DNA from: Sphingopyxis sp.
GTDB taxonomy: Bacteria > Pseudomonadota > Alphaproteobacteria > Sphingomonadales > Sphingomonadaceae
DNA: 55,767 bases
Direction of reading: 5' to 3'
NCBI GenBank assembly: GCA_016463225.1
Contig: JAEMRT010000026.1
Location: forward strand, 1 to 55,767
Notes under the pieces: model-generated
What the model saw: only the letters and a program-made list of their open reading frames with translations
Told to the model about the DNA's origin: nothing
Databases searched by the model: none
Program-made: the position numbers and the translations under genes
Part shown: in pieces, positions 1 through 8,691 of the stretch
Layout of the letters: each line of letters starts with the position of its first letter
How positions within the stretch are numbered: the stretch's first letter is position 1

Positions 1-38
1 TCTCGCGATATGCCAAGTCATTGTCTGCACATCGTTTT

Positions 39-81
39 TTGACAGGTTTTGCGAGACTCGCGGTTTTGCCGCGAGACTCGC
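39..81 (+). promoter_or_regulatory. Putative promoter with two palindromic operators upstream of the relaxase
   Basis: A perfect -35-like TTGACA lies at 39-44. Two identical 11-bp palindromes, GCGAGACTCGC (GCGAG-A-CTCGC), follow at 51-61 and 71-81, exactly 20 bp apart and so on the same helical face. Each is preceded by GGTTTT, directly in the first case and after three extra bases in the second. A degenerate third copy (GCGAGACTC) is at 124-132, and TCTCGCGA at 1-8 is the inverse of 122-129. No good -10 is visible. The pattern fits repressor binding sites over a promoter. An oriT role is possible, because relaxase genes often adjoin oriT. The binding protein is not identifiable in this window. 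Confidence 0.4.
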
Positions 82-205
82 CCGTCAGAAGTGGCAGAAT
101 TGCGGGCCTCTCCGGCGTCGATCGCGAGACTCCTTGATCAAAACGCAGGAAGCGCCATTGTTGGAGCGGGGAGCGTCATTCCGGGAGCCTGGAAGGGACG
201 CTCGC

Positions 206-2176
206 ATGTCCGACGATGACGATTTCACTCCCCGCCTTGGCCGCATGCGCGGTCGCGGCAAGGAGGTCCGCTACCTGAGCCTGGTCGTGAGGGCGGCGCG
301 GCGCGCGGGCAGGCGCACCGGCATTCGTTCGCGACGCTTCGATGGCAGCCGGATCGGGCGCGGTGCGAGCATCGCACGCGTGTTGCGGTCGGGTGATGCC
401 CATGCCGCCTTCCGGTCGCGGAGGGTGATCGTGAAGACTAAACTCTCCATGCTATCCGGGAAGGGCGCCAGCGTGGCACGGGCGCATCTACGCTATATCC
501 AGCGCGACGGTGTGACCCGCGAAGGAGCCCCCGGCGAGCTCTATTCGGAAGAGCGGGATATTGCCGACGGCAAGGCCTTCCTCGATCGGTGCGACGGGGA
601 TCGCCATCAGTTCCGTTTCATCGTGTCCGCCGAGGACGCCGATCAGTATGAGGATCTGAAGCCTTTCACCCGCCGGTTGATGAGCCAGATGGAAGAGGAT
701 CTAGACACCCGACTCGACTGGGTCGCGGTCGATCATTTCAACACCGGCCATCCGCATACTCATATCATGCTGCGCGGCGTCGATGATCGCGGCGAAAATC
801 TCATCATCTCGCGCGAATACATATCCCACGGGCTTCGCGAGCGCGCGATGCGTCTGGTGACGCTCGATCTCGGGCCGCGATCGGATATCGAAATCGAGGA
901 ACGGCTGCGCAGCGACACCGGCGCCGAACGGCTGACCGTGATCGACCGCAAGCTCATTCGCGACATGGACGCTGTCGGCCTGGTCAGCGCGAACGACAAC
1001 GATCCCTTCCAGCAGGCGCTGCGAACCGCGCGGTTGCAGAAGCTCGGGCGCATGGGTCTCGCCGATCATATCGGTGGATCGAGCTGGCGGCTGTCCGATG
1101 GTCTGGCGGAAACGCTCCGCCGTATCGGCGAACGCGGCGACATCATCCGCACGATGCAGCGTGAGCTGACCGCGCTAAAGCTCGATCGCGCCGTCGCCGA
1201 TCAGATCATCTTCGATCCTGCCGCACAAGGGGCCGCGCCGATCGTCGGTCGTGTCGTGCTGCGCGGGCTCGCCGACGAGCTGCAGGATCGCCATTATCTC
1301 ATCGTCGACGGCATCGATGGTCGCACCCATTATGCCGAGATTGGAAAGGGCGAGGCGGTCGATCCGATCGCAACCAACGCTATCGTCCGCATCGCGCCGC
1401 GCGCGGGCGGTGTCCGCGCGGCCGATCGCACCGTCGTCGAAGTCGCGGCTGCCAGCGGCGGGCGTTACACGGTCGACGCGCATCTGCGGCATGATCCAAC
1501 CGCGACCGAAGCGTTTGCCGAAACCCATGTCCGGCGGCTCGAGGCGATGCGGCGCACGATGCGCAGCATCGAGCGCGAAGCCGACGGGAGTTGGATTATC
1601 GCACCCGATCATCTGGCGAAGGCGGAGGTGCTCGAGGCGCGGCAACTGCGCGACCGGCCCGTCAACGTCGAAATCCTGTCGGCAGTGCCGCTGGATCGGC
1701 TGAGTGGAGCGGAGGCCGCGACCTGGCTCGATCGCGAGCTCGTGGCGGATGCGCCGGTGGCGGTGCGCGACGCTGGTTTTGGGCGCGAAGTCCGCGCCGC
1801 CCAGGCGCTCCGCCGACAATGGCTACTCGCCGAAGGCCTGGCGCAGGAACAGGATGGCCGAACCGTCTATCGCCGCGGCATGCTGGCTGCGCTCCAGCGC
1901 CGCGAACTGCTGCGCGTGGCGGGTCAGTTCTCGAACGAGCTTGGCAAGCCCTTCGCCGAGGCGAAAAGTGGCGATCGGATCGAGGGACAGTTTGCGCGGA
2001 CCGTCGAGATGGCCAGCGGCCGTCATGCGCTCATCGAACGGTCGCGGGATTTTACGCTCGTGCCTTGGCGGCCGGTGCTCGAGCGCCATGTCGGCAAAAA
2101 TGTCTCCGGGATCATGCGCGACGGCGGGATCAACTGGTCGCTCGGTCGCCAGCGAAGCGGGCCGACGATTTCATGA
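206..2176 (+). CDS. Relaxase/mobilization nuclease, VirD2-like with DUF3363-type C-terminus
   Basis: This protein probably nicks the origin of transfer, stays covalently bound to the 5' end, and pilots the strand to the coupling protein TraG encoded downstream. The start is set at ATG 206 (protein begins MSDDDDF) because a GGAAGGGA ribosome site sits just upstream; the open frame extends back to a TTG at 134. The candidate catalytic tyrosine is Y97 in HLRYIQRDG, and the metal-binding histidine triad is H182, H184 and H186 in GHPHTH. The remainder matches the long C-terminal DUF3363 region of relaxases from alphaproteobacterial Trb-type elements. At 656 residues it is full length for the family. 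In related elements this gene lies close to traG, but here about 12 kb of cargo separates them. Confidence 0.85.
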   Translation: MSDDDDFTPRLGRMRGRGKEVRYLSLVVRAARRAGRRTGIRSRRFDGSRIGRGASIARVLRSGDAHAAFRSRRVIVKTKLSMLSGKGASVARAHLRYIQRDGVTREGAPGELYSEERDIADGKAFLDRCDGDRHQFRFIVSAEDADQYEDLKPFTRRLMSQMEEDLDTRLDWVAVDHFNTGHPHTHIMLRGVDDRGENLIISREYISHGLRERAMRLVTLDLGPRSDIEIEERLRSDTGAERLTVIDRKLIRDMDAVGLVSANDNDPFQQALRTARLQKLGRMGLADHIGGSSWRLSDGLAETLRRIGERGDIIRTMQRELTALKLDRAVADQIIFDPAAQGAAPIVGRVVLRGLADELQDRHYLIVDGIDGRTHYAEIGKGEAVDPIATNAIVRIAPRAGGVRAADRTVVEVAAASGGRYTVDAHLRHDPTATEAFAETHVRRLEAMRRTMRSIEREADGSWIIAPDHLAKAEVLEARQLRDRPVNVEILSAVPLDRLSGAEAATWLDRELVADAPVAVRDAGFGREVRAAQALRRQWLLAEGLAQEQDGRTVYRRGMLAALQRRELLRVAGQFSNELGKPFAEAKSGDRIEGQFARTVEMASGRHALIERSRDFTLVPWRPVLERHVGKNVSGIMRDGGINWSLGRQRSGPTIS

Positions 2177-2376
2177 GGATTGCTGTCGGCCAGCTGAAGT
2201 CGGTCTTATACCTTCATCATCGGAAAGCGGAGATTCTCTGCCTGACAAACACTTGCTTGCCTCCTATCTCCAAATTCAGTCGTTCGAATGTTGTTCAGCA
2301 TATCCGATAGCTGCCGTTCGTTCAGAATAGGGGGGGTGCTCCTGGCGGGGCTAGAAAGACAGGGAGGGAGAGGGTT

Positions 2377-2922
2377 ATGGACTGGTCGCAATTGACCGGC
2401 GCGTTGATCGGGCTCGTTGGCGTTCCTCTCGGAATACTCTTCGGCGAGCTGTTGAGGAGGCGGCAAAGAGCCGAGCAATTCGCCGCGACCATCTTCGCCA
2501 AGCGCCTGGAAGCCTACGATACGTTGATGAATATCCTCTACGAGAGCCATAGGATCGCGAATGAGGTAATCAGCAATCCCGATTTCTCGGCGGCCGAACG
2601 GCACGAACTGATCTCCGCCGCCATCATGCCGATTGCGGAACATACAACTCGCAGCGTCCTCTATATAGACGACGAGCTGGGTGCGCATTGCACCGCGCTG
2701 TTCATGGGGGTGGAAGATTTGCATGACTTGCCCAAGAACGAGCAGGAGGCGCGTCTTGCGCAGTTTCAACGGGATTGGCGGGAAACTCGCCGGATGATTC
2801 TTGAGGATTCGGGGGTAATCAAAGTCAATCGGCTATTCCGCGACATCAATCGTCCCCGGATCAGTTCGCCTGTTATCGAACGCATTAGAGAATTACGGCG
2901 CGAGCAGGATGGCCAGACTTGA
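2377..2922 (+). CDS. Small membrane-anchored protein of unknown function
   Basis: I do not recognise a family for this 181-residue protein. Residues 7-24 form one hydrophobic segment, immediately followed by an arginine-rich stretch (LRRRQR), which suggests an N-terminal membrane anchor with a cytoplasmic helical domain. The rest is charged and predicted to be mostly helical, with two Cys residues at most. A purine-rich ribosome site (AGGGAGGGAGAGG) precedes ATG 2377. The gene lies alone on the plus strand, tail to tail with qatD, inside the defence cargo, so a defence accessory role is possible but unproven. The frame is much longer than chance and has normal codon use, so it is probably a real gene. 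Confidence 0.6.
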   Translation: MDWSQLTGALIGLVGVPLGILFGELLRRRQRAEQFAATIFAKRLEAYDTLMNILYESHRIANEVISNPDFSAAERHELISAAIMPIAEHTTRSVLYIDDELGAHCTALFMGVEDLHDLPKNEQEARLAQFQRDWRETRRMILEDSGVIKVNRLFRDINRPRISSPVIERIRELRREQDGQT

Positions 2923-2978
2923 GACGAACTCCGTCGCAGAGGTAGCGGAGATGCAGCCTCACTCTCGCAGGGCGGCGT

Positions 2979-3731
2979 CTATCCTTGTTCAACAAGCAGG
3001 CTTTTCAGATTCCGCATGATCGTGGCGGATATATCAGCCGGCGGCATCGCGTGCAGACGCGCCAAGCTTTCCACGGCGATCCAGACATCGCTCGGCGTGG
3101 TCGGTCGGGCGTCGGTCTGAGTGAACGGCCCATCGGTTTCCGTCAAAACGCGATCCAAGGGCAGCGCCTTGGTTATCGCCGCCCGCTTTTCATTGGCGAG
3201 CATCTCCGCGTTCACCGAGAAATAGCAGCCGAGATCGACCGCCCTCTTGGCCTCCGCTGCGGTGCCGGTGAACCAATGAAGCACCACGCGACCGCGGGGC
3301 GGCGGCATGTATTGCTCGATCATATCTAGCACGACCTTGGTCGCGCGGACGCTGTGCGTCGTGACGATCTTGTTTCCTGCCGCCGCGCAGAGCGTCAGCA
3401 CGCGAGCGAAAATCTCCTTTTGCGTCTCAAACGACTTGTAAAACCGCGGGCCGGCGTCGAGCCCGACCTCGCCCACATAGCGCGTTCGCGGCAGCAATTC
3501 CTCCCATAGCCCGATCTCGTGAGCTCGGTCGGCGACCAACTGAGGATGCAGGCCGAGAGCGGCGCGGACGTGACGAGTTGCAGACGCTAGTTCGTGGTTC
3601 CGCGGCCAAGCCTTCGGTGTAGTGGTCACGGTGAGGGTGAACACGCCATCGCGCTCACAACGCTCCACCGCGGCCGCGTGGTCGGGGTAGAGATCGAGGT
3701 GGCAATGAAAATCGACGAGACCCGATCGCAT
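2979..3731 (-). CDS. qatD: QatD, TatD-family metal-dependent DNase of the Qat anti-phage system
   Basis: This is a 250-residue TatD-like TIM-barrel hydrolase. Metal ligands visible are H9 and H11 in DFHCHLDL, E87 in GEVGLDAG, His in TTHSV, His in LHWFTG, and Asp in TETDGPF near the C-terminus. TatD proteins are Mg-dependent nucleases. Here the gene is the last of a four-gene operon, 8 bp after qatC, and that context assigns it to the Qat system (KAP ATPase, QatB, QueC-like QatC, TatD-like QatD) described experimentally as anti-phage. A housekeeping TatD is unlikely, given this linkage and the location on a mobile element. The precise substrate of QatD in defence is not known to me. Confidence 0.88.
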   Translation of the reverse strand: MRSGLVDFHCHLDLYPDHAAAVERCERDGVFTLTVTTTPKAWPRNHELASATRHVRAALGLHPQLVADRAHEIGLWEELLPRTRYVGEVGLDAGPRFYKSFETQKEIFARVLTLCAAAGNKIVTTHSVRATKVVLDMIEQYMPPPRGRVVLHWFTGTAAEAKRAVDLGCYFSVNAEMLANEKRAAITKALPLDRVLTETDGPFTQTDARPTTPSDVWIAVESLARLHAMPPADISATIMRNLKSLLVEQG

Positions 3732-3739
3732 GATGCCTC

Positions 3740-5089
3740 TTACGATGGTGCGGCGCGAACGCCAGTCAGTAAGCGTCCAACCTCCTCCAACCCGCGGCGA
3801 TAGACTTCGGCCAGGTCATCGTGCCGGGAAGGATCATCATAAAGCGGCCCTGGCTTGTGAATGAGCGCCTTGGCGAGTTCCGGGCGCTTCGACAGCCGTG
3901 CGATGGCGATCTGGAAGGATCGGATCTGCTGACCTTCGGCCTGCCTCGTGTCCAATGTAGCGGCCTTCAGGTCGGGCACGCCGTAAACCGTCGTGTCCTT
4001 GCCTCGCAGAGAGGCCTGCCGAATGAGACATGGCAGGCAGTATCCGCAGTGTCCCTGCGGCTTCTTGGTCCAGCGCCCCTTCGTCGGCGATGAACATGAT
4101 AGTGACAGGGGGGCGAGCTGTTTCAACAAGGCCGGATTGGCGCACTCGGCGACCATTTCCCCCTTGGTCTTGTGCCAATAGGGATTCTCGACCCTGCCTC
4201 CGACACCGAGTGCGCTGAGCAATTCGTTCCACCGGGCCATGTAGAAGGGATGCGTCGTGCGGGTGCTGAGCGCACCGAGCCGGAGCCGGTCTAGCGGCAC
4301 GTTGAGCGCGATCAGACCGTTCTCAGGAACTTTGAGTACAAAGTCGCGTCCGAGCGCGGTGCCGGCGGCGACACCCAGCGAGAAGAACAGGAAGGAGCGG
4401 CCACGCGTGGTGTCCTCCGATCCGACATCCTCGACCAGCCCGCTATCAAAGGTCATCCACACCCGCAGCCGATCGAAAGCGGACGCTTTATAGGCTGTTT
4501 TCAAACCGTCGAAGCACTGCTCCTGCGACTTGCTCACCAGCCCTTCGCCGGCATGGCTGACCAGAAGCGGCGTCTCGCCGGCGTTCAGGCTGTCGATCGC
4601 GCCGATCAAGCTGTCGAGACCGCCGGAGAACAGACTCACGCCATCGAATGGTGCGGGGATGAGGGTGGGCGTGGCAGCAGAAACCAGTTTCGCGTAGCCC
4701 TTCGTCCGCTTGCGGAATCCCACATCCCATTTGTCGCCGGTCAGGAAATTTAGCGCGCGGACCAGGATGGGCGCGGCTGCTGCCCATCGAACGGGGTCGC
4801 TCACGGGGATGACGAGCCGAAGCTCCCGCGTCCAAGCATCCTGAGATTCGGTCGAACGGGAAATGCGCGTGTCCGCAGCATGAACATGGGCCGCGACCAC
4901 GAGCATGTCCGCGCCGATCTCGCTCGGTGTCAGGTGCAATGTCTTGAGATCGGCCAAGGCTCGGCCGATCCCATGATCGAGACGCTTGCCCGCCACCAAC
5001 TGCAAGGTCGATGAGACTTCGTCGCGCGCCTTGGGGATGCGGGTCTTATCGTCCTCGCCAAAACGGCCGATGATGACATGGCGCCTCAT
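3740..5089 (-). CDS. qatC: QatC, QueC-like enzyme of the Qat anti-phage system
   Basis: This 449-residue protein resembles 7-cyano-7-deazaguanine synthase (QueC). The PP-loop ATP-binding motif SGGLDS is at residues 155-160. The zinc-type cysteines are C332, C348, C351 and C354, the last three in HCGYCLPC. An N-terminal domain of about 145 residues precedes the QueC-like part and makes it much longer than housekeeping QueC (about 230 residues). The ATG overlaps the qatB stop by 4 bases, implying translational coupling. No other queuosine or preQ0 gene is nearby, so a role in Qat defence fits better than tRNA modification. It may modify a nucleobase or a protein, but that is inference. Confidence 0.9.
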   Translation of the reverse strand: MRRHVIIGRFGEDDKTRIPKARDEVSSTLQLVAGKRLDHGIGRALADLKTLHLTPSEIGADMLVVAAHVHAADTRISRSTESQDAWTRELRLVIPVSDPVRWAAAAPILVRALNFLTGDKWDVGFRKRTKGYAKLVSAATPTLIPAPFDGVSLFSGGLDSLIGAIDSLNAGETPLLVSHAGEGLVSKSQEQCFDGLKTAYKASAFDRLRVWMTFDSGLVEDVGSEDTTRGRSFLFFSLGVAAGTALGRDFVLKVPENGLIALNVPLDRLRLGALSTRTTHPFYMARWNELLSALGVGGRVENPYWHKTKGEMVAECANPALLKQLAPLSLSCSSPTKGRWTKKPQGHCGYCLPCLIRQASLRGKDTTVYGVPDLKAATLDTRQAEGQQIRSFQIAIARLSKRPELAKALIHKPGPLYDDPSRHDDLAEVYRRGLEEVGRLLTGVRAAPS

Positions 5090-5964
5090 TTCGCTGCCTC
5101 CCCATCGCCCATCGTCTGCAATACGTCGAAGGCGGATTGATAGACGCTAGTCACGAAGCCCACCACCGCGTCGGGGGTTAGCGACTGAATGTTGACGCCC
5201 GCGGCGTTGATCGCGTCGCTGACACCACGCTGGATGAAATCACGCAGTTGCGCCTGAACCCTCTCAGCCGCGCGCGGGTCGGCAGGTAAGGTCACGACCT
5301 TGGTGCCGATGTCGTTACAGATGCGAGCCTCGATCGCGTGTGTCGCGTATAGTTCGAAGACGGTCTGGATTTGGCCCGGCGTCAGTGCGTCGATGTCGGT
5401 AATGCCCGCACCGGCGAGATCGGCGATGGTCTCGACGAAGGCGTCTCGCGCGATCCCCTCGTCGATCGAGCCGCCTTCGGGGCAGATATAATCGGCCAGT
5501 CCCGCGAACACTTCCTCGATCGGCCTCCCAGCGAGACTTTCGAGGTTGAGCGTTCGCAGCGCTTCGCGAACGCCATTTGCGCTGGCGTCGTTGAGGAACC
5601 TGACCAGTCCAGCGCCCGCGCCCCGCGATGAACCCATGCGTTGCGCGGCCTGGCGGGAGCCGCCCGCCGATTTTGACACATATTGCGAGACCGCGCGACC
5701 GAGGCTCCTGCGGTCGCTTCCGCCCGAACTTGCGAAGCGAGTGAAATTGTTTCGGGCCGATGTGAACCGATCCGATGCACCTGCCGGCACGGTCGGCCGC
5801 GGCGCCGGCGCGGGAGGGACTGCTGGAGGCGATCCATCAGGTGACGGGGGTTGCGCGCCGTCGCCATCACCCGCGCCCGTACCGGCCCCGCCGTCGCCCT
5901 GCAACCAACTCGGAATGAGCGGCGTGCCGCCACCCGCACCCCCATAAGCGTTCGACGTTCCCAT
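5086..5964 (-). CDS. qatB: QatB, Qat anti-phage system component
   Basis: This 292-residue protein starts MGTSNAYGGAGGGTPLIPSW, the glycine-rich opening typical of QatB proteins. A low-complexity Gly/Pro/Ala linker spans about residues 25-60, followed by a helical domain. The ATG at 5964 shares one base with the qatA stop (TGATG overlap), which fixes the start; the open frame runs further upstream but lies inside qatA. No catalytic motif is visible. It is probably a structural or adaptor partner of QatA and QatC. The gene is second in the qatABCD operon. Confidence 0.87.
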   Translation of the reverse strand: MGTSNAYGGAGGGTPLIPSWLQGDGGAGTGAGDGDGAQPPSPDGSPPAVPPAPAPRPTVPAGASDRFTSARNNFTRFASSGGSDRRSLGRAVSQYVSKSAGGSRQAAQRMGSSRGAGAGLVRFLNDASANGVREALRTLNLESLAGRPIEEVFAGLADYICPEGGSIDEGIARDAFVETIADLAGAGITDIDALTPGQIQTVFELYATHAIEARICNDIGTKVVTLPADPRAAERVQAQLRDFIQRGVSDAINAAGVNIQSLTPDAVVGFVTSVYQSAFDVLQTMGDGEAAK

Positions 5965-7922
5965 CAGCGCCCGCCTTTCCGCGTGCGAAGCGCGGCGCTG
6001 GCCGTCGTCTTCAAGAAGGAAGATTGGGACGTGGACCATCCCTGGAGTAGCTTCTCGAAGCGCGCCACGGCGTCGGAATCCTTGATAACGCCCTCCCAAC
6101 CCGACGCCGGCCACGGCCCGCACCGATCGGCTGGCAAGGCTTCGAGCAAGTCAAGCAGATTGGCCTGCAATGTCGGATGCGCGCGAACCAACACGGCGAG
6201 CCCGTCAATGCCGGGGGGCGCGGTGTCGAAGGCGTCTCCACCCATGACGCGCCCGCGCAGCTCCTCGAAGACCTGGGAGGCTTCCGCTGGAACGAGCTGC
6301 TTGAGTTCACCTTCGAAAGCCTGGACGGCGAGTTTCGGGCCAAGCAGCTTCTCGACCACAGCGGCTAGGCGCCCGAGTACGGAGGCCGCGCCGAAATAGT
6401 CCTTTCGGTCCTTAGTCACGAATAGATAGGGGCGCAGATCGACTTCGGCCAAGGCTGGTGACAGCCACGCCCATGCCCGTATCGCGTCGGCCGCCTTCCA
6501 TTCCGTCAGGATGGCGCTGTCCTTGGAGTCCGGCACGGCGGTCGGCTTGGCGCCATCGGTGGAGCTGATCTTTGGGCCGGTACGCTTCGGTTTGGGGGAC
6601 GGCTTCTCTTCGGAAGCGGCCGCTTCAAGCGCCGCCAGATCTTCGCAGCGGCCGTCCGGATCGCGGGCGGCGGCGCTGGCGATCTGATCGAACAATCTGG
6701 AGAGGAAACGTTCGGCCAGCATGAGCTTGGCCAGGACGGGCAGTTTCACCTCATCGCCGAAACCGCGGGCGAGCGCGGTCTGATGGCGCAACAGCAGGGT
6801 GTTCAGGAAGCGCTTGATCTGGCGTGGATTGCCCTGGGTCCCGCTGGCAAGGATCGGGCCGATCTGATCGCTCAACGTGAGCGCGTTCTGAACCTGGCCG
6901 GCTTTATCGCCCAAGGCGGTCTTGACTGTCTGCGCATCGAGCCCCGCCGTTTGCCAAGGGCGTTTGAGCAACTCACGCGCGACGGTGATGAGCGCTGAAT
7001 AAGCCGGATCGTCCTCGCCCAACTCGGCGCCGATGAGCAACAAGGTGACGTATATGCGGGTTTCTGTCTCGCCCAATGCCGGTATGCGGAACGGGATCTG
7101 GATCAGCTTTTCGAGATAGTTGCGAGCGTAGTCGCGGGGCCCCGTAGTGTCCGGCAGTTCGGGGAAATGCTTGCGGACCGAATATTCGATCATCGCCTCG
7201 TCGGCTGCGACGATAAAGGCGGTCCGGGCGGTGAAGACGAACAGGCGGACGGCTTCGAGCGTTTCAATCGCCGTGTCGGGAAGGCAGCGGTCGAGATCGT
7301 CGATGAGGACGATCAGTTGCTTGATGCCAGCCTGCTTGAGCAGATCGTCAAAGGCTTTCCGGAACGCTTCGATCTCTTCCGGCACATTCTTAGACTCTCC
7401 GGGTTTGAGTAGCCCTTGGACGCCGTCGATCGCCTTGTCGTAATTCTCCTGCGTGGCGAGTTTCGCGGGATCGGCGAAGATGTCCTTCAAGGTGCCGACC
7501 ACCGCGCCGATCTGATCTGGCGTAGGGATGCCCGTGAACGCGGTGAGCGCGAGACCTCCCCCATGCCGCGCGATCTTGAGCCAATCGATCCGCCGGAAGA
7601 TGTCTTTCACGGCTACGCCGGCTTGATTGAGCAACGGACGTTTTTCGATAAGGCCGGTGACGATACCCTCGATTAGGGCGATCTTCGCGTCTTCGAATCC
7701 TTGAAAACGCCATCCGTTGAATTTGATGCTGAGCACGTCCTCATCAGAACTAAGACCGTTCTCGATCATTTCGAGGATGCTGGATTTGCCGGCGCCCCAA
7801 TCACCATGAACGCCTATAGTCACGGCTCGCTCGGGTTTTTCGCGCAACAGCTCGATGATGGTCTTAGCGATCGCCTCGTTGTTGAGAAGATCGACCTTGG
7901 TCTCATTGTCAGTGAGAATCAT
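5964..7922 (-). CDS. qatA: QatA, KAP-family P-loop NTPase of the Qat anti-phage system
   Basis: This is a 652-residue KAP NTPase. Walker A is GVHGDWGAGKSS at residues 37-48. Walker B is LIVLIDDLDRC at about 203-213, followed by the usual KAP sequence leading to FIVAADE. KAP ATPases are STAND-like NTPases found in several defence systems. In Qat, QatA is the ATPase of the four-gene set. A good ribosome site (GAGGAAACGGG) precedes ATG 7922. The gene heads the minus-strand operon qatA-qatB-qatC-qatD, with overlapping or near-touching junctions. The promoter should lie in the 148 bp between 7923 and the end of the RES toxin gene. No frameshift or missing motif is seen, so the system looks intact. 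Confidence 0.9.
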   Translation of the reverse strand: MILTDNETKVDLLNNEAIAKTIIELLREKPERAVTIGVHGDWGAGKSSILEMIENGLSSDEDVLSIKFNGWRFQGFEDAKIALIEGIVTGLIEKRPLLNQAGVAVKDIFRRIDWLKIARHGGGLALTAFTGIPTPDQIGAVVGTLKDIFADPAKLATQENYDKAIDGVQGLLKPGESKNVPEEIEAFRKAFDDLLKQAGIKQLIVLIDDLDRCLPDTAIETLEAVRLFVFTARTAFIVAADEAMIEYSVRKHFPELPDTTGPRDYARNYLEKLIQIPFRIPALGETETRIYVTLLLIGAELGEDDPAYSALITVARELLKRPWQTAGLDAQTVKTALGDKAGQVQNALTLSDQIGPILASGTQGNPRQIKRFLNTLLLRHQTALARGFGDEVKLPVLAKLMLAERFLSRLFDQIASAAARDPDGRCEDLAALEAAASEEKPSPKPKRTGPKISSTDGAKPTAVPDSKDSAILTEWKAADAIRAWAWLSPALAEVDLRPYLFVTKDRKDYFGAASVLGRLAAVVEKLLGPKLAVQAFEGELKQLVPAEASQVFEELRGRVMGGDAFDTAPPGIDGLAVLVRAHPTLQANLLDLLEALPADRCGPWPASGWEGVIKDSDAVARFEKLLQGWSTSQSSFLKTTASAALRTRKGGR

Positions 7923-8070
7923 CTCGCCCGTTTCCTCCCCGCGACTCGCAGCATTTTTCTAGCGAAGCCCTGCAAGCACTACTGCCGGAACTGTAAGGAC
8001 TTCGCTATGTGTTCTTGCTCGCTCTCTCGCTATTCAATGACCAAGAAATACGAGAGTGACGGGATGATTG

Positions 8071-8691
8071 TTACGACGTGCTATCCATGAAAGCGACTTG
8101 AAACCGATCCAGAACAGGTCCGATCCCGGGCGCCTTATCAAGGTCGCAAGTGCGGACCTCTGAAAGCTTGGAGGTGGCGCGATCGTATATCGCCATGTTG
8201 GTTTCGTTGTTGAGCCGGGAGGGATATAGGATCCCGTCGATGGCAGCCGGATGTTCGTAGATTGCCAACGACCATTTGCGTGCGAGGGTCTGGCTTCGAC
8301 CTCGCGCGACGTCGGTCGGAATCCCCATCTGCACGAGGCCGTCGTCATTAAGGTTGATGAGGCGCAAGGGCTCCCGAGCCGAGATTTGCGAGTAGTAGCG
8401 ATCGCTCAGCTCGCTCTCCTCAATTTCTATTTCGCCCACGAGGCCGTCGCGTCTGTCGCGAAGAATCGTCTCAACGAAACATACCTTTAGCGACGCGCCC
8501 AGATAGAGGACACCAAAGCGGTTTTCGGGTTTGCGGCGGCGCGGATCGCTGAAGCGCGTGGCGTTCTTCCCATAGCCGAGCGGTTCGGGAAATGTCTTGC
8601 GATGGATGCGACCGAACGTCTTTCCCACGTCGATCGGCGCGATGACCAGATCGACGTTGGCAAAGTCCGGAGTCGGCGGCACACCCGCCAC
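8071..8691 (-). CDS. RES-domain toxin (NAD-degrading family)
   Basis: This 206-residue RES-domain protein is the toxin of a type II toxin-antitoxin pair. The family's conserved residues are visible: R46 in TRF, Y63 in LYLGAS, E74 in CFVET, and S158 in ILYPSR. RES toxins of Xre-RES modules degrade NAD+ (phosphorylase or hydrolase activity). The GTG start at 8691 overlaps the antitoxin's TAG stop by one base, which indicates coupled translation. The gene lies between the Qat and methyltransferase operons, consistent with a stabilising or abortive-infection role on the element. Confidence 0.85.
   Translation of the reverse strand: MAGVPPTPDFANVDLVIAPIDVGKTFGRIHRKTFPEPLGYGKNATRFSDPRRRKPENRFGVLYLGASLKVCFVETILRDRRDGLVGEIEIEESELSDRYYSQISAREPLRLINLNDDGLVQMGIPTDVARGRSQTLARKWSLAIYEHPAAIDGILYPSRLNNETNMAIYDRATSKLSEVRTCDLDKAPGIGPVLDRFQVAFMDSTS

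Noticed and set aside
3740..5089. QatC as a preQ0/queuosine biosynthesis QueC
   Set aside because: Extra N-terminal domain, no other queuosine genes, and coupled to QatA, QatB and a TatD gene.
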